A stretch of 5,457 nt of DNA from SKLM01 sp964421785 (GTDB lineage: Bacteria; Chloroflexota; Anaerolineae; B4-G1): contig CAYQZG010000205.1 of NCBI GenBank assembly GCA_964421785.1, forward strand, positions 1 through 5,457. Direction: 5' to 3'. Numbering within the stretch: position 1 is the stretch's first letter; each line of letters opens with the position of its first letter. Of this stretch, positions 1-4,410 are shown piece by piece. The notes under the pieces were generated by a model. It ran no database searches. It was not told the origin of the DNA and was given only the letters and a program-made list of their open reading frames with translations. Both the position numbers and the translations under genes were made by a program.

Positions 1-22
1 TGTTCGACGTGTGGAAAGGACG

Positions 23-28
23 TATAAT
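23..28 (+). promoter_or_regulatory. Candidate -10 box (TATAAT), possibly in a CRISPR leader
   Basis: A perfect TATAAT lies at this position. No good -35 box is visible: the best placed hexamer, at positions 1-6 (TGTTCG), fits poorly, and the window begins there. The box points toward the CRISPR-repeat-like sequence about 110 bp downstream. That is the geometry expected of a leader promoter transcribing a repeat whose 3' end carries the GAAAC handle. The assignment as a leader is inference. Confidence 0.25.
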
Positions 29-41
29 AGAGTCTTGAGCT

Positions 42-72
42 AGACGTAACCAACTCTTTCTTGTTTACGTCT
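42..72. repeat. 8-bp inverted repeat, 15-nt loop
   Basis: AGACGTAA (42-49) pairs perfectly with TTACGTCT (65-72). It lies between the TATAAT box and the 11-bp tandem units, within the leader-like segment. Its function is unknown. Confidence 0.35.
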
Positions 73-92
73 TGGGGTGGCTCGCTCGAAGT

Positions 93-135
93 CGGTTACG
101 ACTCGAATACGACTCGGTTACGAAAAAGCGTAACC
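93..135. repeat. 11-bp tandem units plus a 7-bp hairpin
   Basis: Three consecutive 11-bp units read CGGTTACGACT (93-103), CGAATACGACT (104-114) and CGGTTACGAAA (115-125). The last overlaps a perfect hairpin in which GGTTACG (116-122) pairs with CGTAACC (129-135) across a 6-nt loop. The block ends just before the CRISPR-like repeat, so it could be a protein-binding array in a leader or an unrelated microsatellite. Confidence 0.5.
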
Positions 136-137
136 TG

Positions 138-166
138 GTCTTTCCCTCCCGCGAGGGCACTGAAAC
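138..166 (+). CRISPR. Solitary CRISPR-repeat-like sequence
   Basis: This 29-nt sequence looks like a Cas6-type repeat. It has a CTTTCC-like 5' part, a hairpin in which CCCTC (144-148) pairs with GAGGG (153-157) around the loop CCGC, and an 8-nt end ACTGAAAC (159-166) that matches the classic GAAAC-terminated crRNA 5' handle. The predicted Cas6 cut, 8 nt from the repeat end, falls one base after the stem. Starting at G130, the unit would be 37 nt. No second full copy exists in the window. Only a 13-base core, CCCGCGAGGGCAC, recurs at 231-243, 83 bp further on and without the flanks. It may be an array remnant, an assembly-collapsed array, or chance. The cas6 gene 600 bp downstream favours a real relic. 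Confidence 0.4.
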
Positions 167-253
167 GGGTGCACGTAGTACCGATTTGCTCCCCGGCGAA
201 AGAGCTGCATGCGTCGCAGAACACACAAAGCCCGCGAGGGCACCATCTGAGCA

Positions 254-281
254 GGGGAGCGGGGGAGAGGGGCAGCACGGG
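254..281 (+). other. G-quadruplex motif
   Basis: Four runs of three or more G on the + strand (254-257, 261-265, 269-272, 279-281) are separated by loops of 3, 3 and 6 nt, fitting the canonical G3+N1-7 pattern. The surrounding purine-rich GAGCAGGGG-like sequence resembles another short-period repeat, so the motif may be a by-product of repeat composition. Confidence 0.4.
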
Positions 282-318
282 TGCGCTGGGTGACAAGTGG
301 GGGGATTCAGGTCTGAAC

Positions 319-354
319 CGCTGAGGCCGCTGAAACGGCTGAAGACGCTGAAAA
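319..354. repeat. 9-bp tandem repeat, four units
   Basis: Four consecutive degenerate 9-bp units are built on CGCTGAAAC: CGCTGAGGC, CGCTGAAAC, GGCTGAAGA and CGCTGAAAA. An 11-bp piece of the tract (TGAAGACGCTG, 340-350) recurs at 3310-3320, next to the 8-bp repeat tract near the assembly gap. Confidence 0.55.
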
Positions 355-473
355 GGCACGGAGCAAGGGAGCAGAGGAGAGTCAGTGGTTCAAGCGGGTT
401 GTCGCCCCTCAACCGCAGGTTCGCGTGGAGCTAGGGGCGGGCACGGTCACGTTTGCAGCTTTGTTTCAGCACG

Positions 474-540
474 CGGATGCCAGGAAAGCAATGGACCGAA
501 CCGCTGTGTCGGGAGGAATCCGTTGCTTTCCTGAGATCCG
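474..540. repeat. 18-bp imperfect inverted repeat (67-nt hairpin)
   Basis: The arms at 474-491 and 523-540 are complementary at 16 of 18 positions. The inner 11 bp (CAGGAAAGCAA at 481-491 against TTGCTTTCCTG at 523-533) pair perfectly, with a 31-nt loop. The element lies in the non-coding stretch upstream of cas6. It could be a small palindromic mobile-type repeat or a structured RNA. No poly-T follows either arm, so a terminator is unlikely. Confidence 0.5.
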
Positions 541-570
541 TTGTTCTTCGACAAACGTCGGTCTTCTGCC

Positions 571-607
571 TTCTCTGTGCTCTCGGCGTCTCTGCGGTGA
601 GTTCTTG
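571..607. repeat. 37-bp dispersed repeat, copy A
   Basis: This copy matches 649-685 at 36 of 37 positions; the only difference is T578 against C656. Its core on the minus strand, CACCGCAGAGACGC, resembles a short intergenic repeat I recall from many environmental bacterial genomes, where it is often mistranslated as HRRDAESAEK-like peptide. It has no CRISPR-style hairpin or GAAAC end. Confidence 0.65.
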
Positions 608-648
608 CCGGAAAGCGCTCTGGCTCAACCATCTTCATCGTCAAGCTT

Positions 649-685
649 TTCTCTGCGCTCTCGGCGTCTCTGCGGTGAGTTCTTG
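649..685. repeat. 37-bp dispersed repeat, copy B
   Basis: This is the second copy, in the same orientation as the one at 571-607 and separated from it by 41 unrelated bases. It ends about 60 bp before the cas6 Shine-Dalgarno sequence. Repeat and gap sizes mimic a two-repeat CRISPR array, but the sequence type argues for an interspersed repeat. Confidence 0.65.
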
Positions 686-745
686 AGCCACTGTTTGACC
701 GAAAGTCGACGACGTGATGAAGCCGATGGATCAACACCATTCAAC

Positions 746-753
746 AAGGAGGT
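746..753 (+). promoter_or_regulatory. Strong ribosome binding site of cas6
   Basis: AAGGAGGT is a full-consensus Shine-Dalgarno sequence with 10 nt to the ATG at 764. It decides the start of cas6 against the much longer open frame that begins at 425. Confidence 0.8.
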
Positions 754-763
754 AGGCCCCACC

Positions 764-1615
764 ATGCTCGTCTCCCTCGTCCTCACCCTCACACCGACCA
801 CGTCCGCCGACGTCCCGGCGTTCCTGGGGCGCGCGGTCCACGCCTGGTTCCTGGATCAGGTGTGCCAGGTCGACGCGGCGCTGGCGCAGAGGCTCCATGC
901 CCCGAACACGCCCAAGCCCTTCACCGTCTCGCCCCTGTGGTGCCCATCGTCGCGCCCACGCCGCGGCAGCATGCCGCTTGCCGCGGGACAGCCCTGCTTT
1001 CTGCGCCTCACCAGCCTGGAGCCCCGGCTCTCCGCACGCCTGCTCGATACCCTGGTCGACCGCTGGATCGGAGCGACGGTGCGGCTAACGGGCGTGCCGC
1101 TCCGGGTGACGCGCTTGGCCTCCAGCCCCGCCGAGCATCCGCAGGCGCGCTGCGCGCCTTATCAGGCCCTGGAAGAGGAGGTGGCCCGGCGAGCGCCGCC
1201 GAACCAGGTGACGCTGCGCTTTCTGACGCCCACCACCTTTCGGCGCAGCCCGCCGGCCGACGGGGAGTTCACCGACGCCCCCTACGACGTCCCGCTTCCC
1301 CTGCCTGACGTCCTCTTTGGCGGGCTGCTCAGGGTGTGGAACAGTTTCGCCCCCGCGCCCTTGCCGGAGGCGCTGGAAGGGTTTGCACGGGACTGCGTGG
1401 TGGTGAGCCGCTACGATCTGCACACCGAGCTGGTCGCCTTCGGCAGTGGGCGGCGGGGGCGCGTGGGTGGGTTCGTGGGGCAATGCCGCTTCGCGCTGCG
1501 CTGTTCCGACGCGAGGTGGCGGCGGCGCATCGGTATGCTGGCCGGCTTCGCCCCCTTCGCCGGGGTGGGCTGGCGCACCACGATGGGGTTGGGTCAGGTG
1601 CTCTCGCCAACTTGA
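764..1615 (+). CDS. cas6: CRISPR-associated endoribonuclease Cas6
   Basis: The 283-residue product is the right size for Cas6, which cuts pre-crRNA inside each repeat to give crRNAs with an 8-nt 5' handle. The strongest sign is the C-terminal glycine-rich loop GFAPFAGVGWRTTMGLGQV (261-279), the family hallmark that contacts repeat RNA. Near the N-terminus, H45 and K51 sit in LHAPNTPKPFTVSPLW. Their 6-residue spacing and the following KPFTVSPL match the catalytic His/Lys segment of family members such as Pyrococcus Cas6, so they are the likely active residues. The start is set by a consensus Shine-Dalgarno. A possible -35 TTGACC lies at 695-700, but no convincing -10 follows. No other cas gene is present: non-coding DNA lies upstream and a convergent glycosylase gene downstream. 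The subtype (I or III) cannot be told from this protein alone. Confidence 0.88.
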   Translation: MLVSLVLTLTPTTSADVPAFLGRAVHAWFLDQVCQVDAALAQRLHAPNTPKPFTVSPLWCPSSRPRRGSMPLAAGQPCFLRLTSLEPRLSARLLDTLVDRWIGATVRLTGVPLRVTRLASSPAEHPQARCAPYQALEEEVARRAPPNQVTLRFLTPTTFRRSPPADGEFTDAPYDVPLPLPDVLFGGLLRVWNSFAPAPLPEALEGFARDCVVVSRYDLHTELVAFGSGRRGRVGGFVGQCRFALRCSDARWRRRIGMLAGFAPFAGVGWRTTMGLGQVLSPT

Positions 1616-1680
1616 CGACGAACGACGGCCGGCGCGTCCCGGTTCGTAGTTAGGCACGTAACGACGTGGCGTGCCGTCGG
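1616..1680. terminator. Convergent intergenic hairpins, possible terminator
   Basis: The 65 bp between the convergent stops of cas6 and the glycosylase gene hold GGCACG (1653-1658) facing CGTGCC (1670-1675), an alternative CACGT/ACGTG stem (1655-1668), and CGACGGC (1623-1629) facing GCCGTCG (1673-1679). There is no T-run on either strand, so a standard intrinsic terminator is not supported. The structure is only suggestive. Confidence 0.2.
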
Positions 1681-2610
1681 CTAGCCCCAGTCCCAGAACC
1701 AGTAAGCCAACCCCTTCCACGGCCCCCAGGCCTCGAAGGCGGCCTCGACCTCGGCGTTCCCCACCGGCTCCCCGTCGTGCCACTCGCCGGAGACCATCGT
1801 CCGCGCCCAGGAATCGATCGGCACGGCGTCGTAGCGGCCGAGGAGCATCAGCAGGCTCGCCGCCGCGTAGTCCCCCACCCCCTTGATGGCCAACAGCCGC
1901 CGACGCAGCTCGGCGGTCGGGAGCTCCGCCGCTTTCAGCCCCTCCAGGTCGCGGGCGCCCCCAGCGACGGAGCGGGCCAGCTCCAGCACGTAGGGCGCTC
2001 GATAGCCCAGCCCGGCCGCGCGCAGCGCCGCCTCGTCCGCCGCGGCCAGTCGCTCCGGCGTGGGGAAGGCGCGGCGGGCCGGGTCAGCGGGCAGCGGGGC
2101 GCCGAACCGCTCCACCAGCGCCCGCACCATGCGGATGGTGCCCGACCATTGGACGTTGGTGGTCAGGATGGTCTTCACCACGTCCTCGAAGAGGGTCGGC
2201 GAGCGGAGGATGCGCCCCTTCGCCTCGCGCTCCAGATGCACCAGGGGCGGCTCGTGCCGGGCCAGGGCGTAGAAGGCGGAGAGATCCCGGTCGAGCTGGA
2301 GCATCCAGCGCACGCCGTCGACCACCTCCCGGCCCTCCGCCGCCGTCAGGTCCCAGCACGGTCTGTTTACGGCGGTGCGACCGACCTCGTCGACCACCCC
2401 TTCAGCGGCGCGACCGACCACCTCCACCCGCACGCCGCCGCGCTCCTCCCGGACGCGCAGCGCCACCACGCGCCCGCCGCTCAACCGCTCCACGCGGGCG
2501 AGCAGCCCAAGGTCGGCGTCCCAATCGAAAGGCGGCAGCTGGACCCAGCCGTGGGACTCGGCGACGGCCGAGAGGGAGAAAGGAGGGTGGGCGGGAAGGG
2601 TGTAGCGCAT
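1681..2610 (-). CDS. HhH-GPD superfamily DNA glycosylase (AlkA-like)
   Basis: The 309-residue product is a base-excision repair glycosylase that would remove damaged (probably alkylated) bases from DNA in the cytoplasm. The N-terminal part (about 1-120) corresponds to the AlkA/OGG1 N-domain. LRSPTLFEDVVKTILTTNVQW (135-155) is the first helical segment of the HhH-GPD fold. The helix-hairpin-helix LLAIKGVGDYAAASLLML (239-256) is followed by AVPIDSWAR with D266, the conserved catalytic aspartate. The OGG1/Nth-type lysine is missing from the hairpin (GVGDY instead of GVGTK-like), which suggests a monofunctional enzyme without lyase activity. No C-terminal iron-sulfur cysteine cluster is present. 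The start is the ATG at 2610, supported by the PPFSL..V..SHGW..L.PF opening; only a weak Shine-Dalgarno precedes it. The start and first eight codons lie inside a 97-bp tandem duplication. The exact substrate is unknown. Confidence 0.85.
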   Translation of the reverse strand: MRYTLPAHPPFSLSAVAESHGWVQLPPFDWDADLGLLARVERLSGGRVVALRVREERGGVRVEVVGRAAEGVVDEVGRTAVNRPCWDLTAAEGREVVDGVRWMLQLDRDLSAFYALARHEPPLVHLEREAKGRILRSPTLFEDVVKTILTTNVQWSGTIRMVRALVERFGAPLPADPARRAFPTPERLAAADEAALRAAGLGYRAPYVLELARSVAGGARDLEGLKAAELPTAELRRRLLAIKGVGDYAAASLLMLLGRYDAVPIDSWARTMVSGEWHDGEPVGNAEVEAAFEAWGPWKGLAYWFWDWG

Positions 2611-2780
2611 ACGCTGGACCTACTGGACAGACATCATACCGACGGGCACCGCCCAATCGCCCCGAGACGGGGCTCAGAGCAGAGTGGGCGGGAAGGGTGT
2701 AGCGCATACGCTGGACCTACTGGACAGGCATCATACCGACGGGCACCGCCCAATCGCCCCGAGACGGGGCTCAGAGCAGG
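2587..2780. repeat. 97-bp tandem duplication over the glycosylase start
   Basis: Unit 1 (2587-2683) and unit 2 (2684-2780) are head-to-tail and differ at only two positions (2631/2728 and 2683/2780, A to G). On the minus strand each unit holds a GCCCC/GGGGC hairpin (2659-2673 and 2756-2770), a TATGAT box, a GTCCAG direct repeat and the codons MRYTLPAH. Because 97 is not a multiple of three, the upstream copy opens a different frame and cannot extend the enzyme. Its ATG at 2707 is a decoy start giving a 101-codon junk frame. Confidence 0.9.
2633..2638 (-). promoter_or_regulatory. Candidate -10 box of the glycosylase gene (TATGAT)
   Basis: TATGAT on the minus strand lies 22 nt before the ATG at 2610 and differs from the consensus at one base. 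No -35 box with normal spacing is visible. An identical box lies at 2730-2735 in the second duplication unit, so the promoter may be doubled. Confidence 0.3.
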
Positions 2781-2788
2781 GTGGCAAC

Positions 2789-2852
2789 GTTCCAACGTTC
2801 CAACCTTCCAACCTTCAAACGTTCCACCGTTCCACCGTTCCACCGTTCCAAC
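2789..2852. repeat. 8-bp tandem repeat tract, eight units
   Basis: Eight uninterrupted 8-bp units follow the consensus GTTCCAAC. Variants are CTTCCAAC, CTTCAAAC and three GTTCCACC. The tract ends one base before the stop codon of the DUF503 gene and begins 8 bp after the 97-bp duplication. The same unit recurs in the same orientation at 3320-3482, on the other side of that gene. Confidence 0.9.
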
Positions 2853-2853
2853 C

Positions 2854-3141
2854 CTAAAACGTCTCAACGTGCCAGTCGACGACCTGTACCTCGGGGCGGT
2901 GCGTCTGCACCCACTCCACGACCTTCTCCAGGAAACGCTGCACGTAGCCGGGGTCGTTGTTGGCCACGGTGACCAAGGCCACCTCGGCGGTCTGCCACAT
3001 GTCGTTGTAGCCGACTTCAGCGACAGAGACGTTGAACTCGCGCCGCAAGCGCGTCAAGAGCGGCTTGAGGACGCTTCGCTTCCCTTTCAGGGAGCGGTTG
3101 CCCGGGATGCGCAGCTCGATACTGCAGGCTCCGATGATCAT
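2854..3141 (-). CDS. DUF503 family protein (YlxP-like)
   Basis: The 95-residue product has the usual length and signature of DUF503: it opens MIIGACSIELRIPGNRSLKGKRSVLKPLLTRLRR-like and continues FNVSVAEVGYNDMWQTAEVALVTVAND-like. Such proteins are small, soluble and basic; the Bacillus member YlxP is encoded between translation-factor genes (infB, rbfA), which hints at a ribosome-related role, but the molecular function is not settled. Here it is not in that context: its neighbours are a DNA glycosylase gene and a lipoyl-transferase gene, and it is bracketed by 8-bp repeat tracts. No Shine-Dalgarno precedes the ATG at 3141. The start is chosen from the conserved MIIG beginning. The stop directly abuts the downstream repeat tract. 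Confidence 0.88.
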   Translation of the reverse strand: MIIGACSIELRIPGNRSLKGKRSVLKPLLTRLRREFNVSVAEVGYNDMWQTAEVALVTVANNDPGYVQRFLEKVVEWVQTHRPEVQVVDWHVETF

Positions 3142-3145
3142 AGGT

Positions 3146-3173
3146 GTAAAACGTGATGCGTAAAGCGTGAAAA
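3146..3173. repeat. 7-bp periodic repeat upstream of DUF503
   Basis: Four 7-bp units read GTAAAAC, GTGATGC, GTAAAGC and GTGAAAA. Two more units of the same type (GTAATGC, GTAAGAA) lie at 3289-3302, on the other side of the inverted-repeat element. They occupy the place where the DUF503 ribosome binding site should be. Confidence 0.55.
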
Positions 3174-3274
3174 CCTTCCCGAAAGCTTCCAGATACTATG
3201 CACTCGGGCGAGAATTCACCGACAAGCGATGTCTGTGTGCGCTTACGTTACCTCTCCCCTAGCTTTCGGGAAGG
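3174..3274. repeat. 101-bp element with perfect 14-bp inverted arms
   Basis: CCTTCCCGAAAGCT (3174-3187) and AGCTTTCGGGAAGG (3261-3274) are exact reverse complements separated by 73 bp with no coding capacity. The element is flanked on both sides by 7-bp periodic units that share ATGCGTAA (3156-3163 and 3292-3299). This suggests insertion into a former 7-mer tract, like a miniature inverted-repeat element. No clean target-site duplication is visible at the arm ends. Confidence 0.55.
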
Positions 3275-3319
3275 TGGCCGACCACCGCGTAATGCGTAAG
3301 AATAGCCATTGAAGACGCT

Positions 3320-3482
3320 GTTCGAACGTCCCAACCTTCCAACCTTCCAACCTTCCAACNNNNNNNNNNNNNNNNNNNNNNNNNNNNNNNNNNNNNNNNN
3401 NNNNNNNNNNNNNNNNNNNNNNNNNNNNNNNNNNNNNNNNNNNNNNNNNNNNNNNNNNNTTCCAACCTTCCAACCTTCCAAC
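3320..3482. repeat. 8-bp tandem repeat tract interrupted by the assembly gap
   Basis: Five units (GTTCGAAC, GTCCCAAC, then three CTTCCAAC) run from 3320 to 3359 up to the Ns. After the gap the repeat resumes as TTCCAAC plus two CTTCCAAC units (3460-3482). The family is the same as at 2789-2852. The true number of units is unknown because the gap lies inside the tract. Confidence 0.85.
3360..3459. other. Assembly gap (100 N)
   Basis: A run of exactly 100 Ns is the conventional placeholder for a gap of unknown length. Both edges are in the 8-bp repeat, so the break is most simply explained by the repeat stopping short-read assembly. Additional sequence could be hidden here. Confidence 0.95.
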
Positions 3483-3518
3483 GTGTCCACACGGAGTATA
3501 GCACGGCGGCGCTGGACG

Positions 3519-4328
3519 TCAAATCTGCGTGGTCCACCGACGGGTTGCGTATTTCTCCGCGCGCAGCTCCCCGGCCGCGGCGCGCTCCCCGGCGGTCAGG
3601 TCGCCCGGCGCCAGGTGCAGGTTGAGCGTCTCCGCGAAGCCCTCGACCAGCGCCTCGGCCGCCTCCTCCCAGCTGACGGCGCGGCCCAGAGCACGCTCGA
3701 CCGTGGTCGCCCTGGCCCGGACGCGATCGCGGTCGGGGCGCCGGGCCAGGAGGGAGCAGATGCGGGCGATGTCGCCCTGAAGCGGCACGGTTCCGTGCTG
3801 GAGCACCACGCCCCGGGCGCGCATCTGCGCGCTGCCCACCAGCTTGGCGCCCGCAGCCGTGATCTCGTAGTCGGAGGGGATCTCGAAGCAGACCGGCCCC
3901 TCGGGATCGCGATGCTTCACCCGCCGGTCGGCCACGATCCGCTCCACACCCAAGAGCTCGAGGGCGCGCACCAGGCCCGTGCTGAGCCGCCGGTAGCTCT
4001 CCACGATGGAGCCGGCCACGCGCGGGTCGTGGTGGGGGGCGACGACGCTGTAGGTCAGCTCGTCGATGTGGAGAATGGCGTGGCCACCGGTGGGGCGGCG
4101 CACCAGGTCGTATCCGGCGGCCCGCACGGCCGGGCGGTCGACATCGTCCACCGGCTGCCCGCGCCCCAAGGAGAGGCAGGGAGGCTCCCAGGCGTAGAGG
4201 CGCAGCGTCGGGGGGGCCTCCTCGCGTGCCACGGCGCGCAGGATCGCCTCGTCGACGGCCATGTTCGTCGCGCCATCGGCCGGCCCGGAGCGGATCAGCC
4301 GCCACGTGGCCTTTGGATAACCCGTCAC
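3519..4328 (-). CDS. lipM: LipM-like octanoyltransferase / lipoate-protein ligase family
   Basis: The 269-residue product belongs to the BPL/LplA/LipB fold family that attaches octanoyl or lipoyl groups to lipoyl domains of GcvH or 2-oxoacid dehydrogenases. Visible motifs are TWRLIRSG near the start, NMAVDEA (22-28), LVRRPTGGHAILH (75-87) for acyl-group binding, and K162 in GAKLVGSAQ. LQHG (176-179) and a KYA..W C-terminus follow. C147 in PVCFEIPSDYE aligns with the catalytic cysteine of Bacillus-type LipM, which favours an octanoyl-transferase over an ATP-dependent ligase. The GTG at 4328 is chosen because AGAGGGA lies 7 nt before it and the family N-terminus follows at once. An upstream GTG at 4364 would add 12 non-conserved residues. 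No lipA or glycine-cleavage gene is in the window. Confidence 0.85.
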   Translation of the reverse strand: MTGYPKATWRLIRSGPADGATNMAVDEAILRAVAREEAPPTLRLYAWEPPCLSLGRGQPVDDVDRPAVRAAGYDLVRRPTGGHAILHIDELTYSVVAPHHDPRVAGSIVESYRRLSTGLVRALELLGVERIVADRRVKHRDPEGPVCFEIPSDYEITAAGAKLVGSAQMRARGVVLQHGTVPLQGDIARICSLLARRPDRDRVRARATTVERALGRAVSWEEAAEALVEGFAETLNLHLAPGDLTAGERAAAGELRAEKYATRRWTTQI

Positions 4329-4335
4329 CGATGTA

Positions 4336-4342
4336 TCCCTCT
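4336..4342 (-). promoter_or_regulatory. Ribosome binding site deciding the lipM start
   Basis: AGAGGGA on the minus strand lies 7 nt upstream of the GTG at 4328. The alternative GTG at 4364 has only a weak GATGAG-like sequence before it. Confidence 0.5.
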
Positions 4343-4410
4343 GCAGGCCGCTTGGTCGACCCACGTCAATAGCTCATCGCCAGGGGATCGCGGGCAGCCT
4401 GAGCGCGACG

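Larger units (their letters stand above)
1..745. other. Non-coding, repeat-rich region upstream of cas6
   Basis: I find no credible gene in this stretch. Open frames on both strands are short, overlap each other and run straight through repeats, and none has a recognisable domain. What it does hold is listed separately: a TATAAT box, 11-bp tandem units and small hairpins, one CRISPR-repeat-like sequence, a G-quadruplex motif, 9-bp periodic DNA, a long imperfect inverted repeat and two copies of a 37-bp repeat. The frame of cas6 stays open upstream to position 425, but that extension reads through both 37-bp repeats and encodes low-complexity peptide. It is not treated as coding. Confidence 0.7.

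Noticed and set aside
231..243. Second CRISPR repeat copy (13-base core CCCGCGAGGGCAC)
   Set aside because: Bases on both sides of the 13-mer do not match the first unit, the GAAAC end is missing, and the 83-bp period is long. It may be a worn terminal repeat but cannot be claimed.
695..721. Promoter of cas6 with -35 TTGACC (695-700)
   Set aside because: The only -10 candidate (GATGAA at 716-721, 15-bp spacing) is too weak to support a promoter.
425..763. Upstream in-frame extension of cas6 by 113 codons
   Set aside because: It reads through both 37-bp repeats, encodes low-complexity peptide, and a consensus Shine-Dalgarno sits exactly before the ATG at 764.
1085..1783. Minus-strand frame of 232 codons across cas6
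   Set aside because: It is antisense to cas6, Gly/Arg/Pro-rich, without motifs, and it overlaps the end of the glycosylase gene.
2659..2673. Intrinsic terminator at the GCCCC/GGGGC hairpin
   Set aside because: The stem is only 5 bp and no T-run follows on either strand; it is listed only as part of the duplicated unit.
2402..2707. Minus-strand frame beginning MRYTLPAH at the distal duplication copy
   Set aside because: It shares its first eight codons with the real glycosylase only because of the duplication, then runs out of frame over the true coding sequence.
1666..3156. Long + strand open frame of 496 codons
   Set aside because: It is antisense to the glycosylase and DUF503 genes, both of which have clear family motifs. 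It also crosses the 97-bp duplication and the 8-mer tract. High GC explains the open antisense frame.
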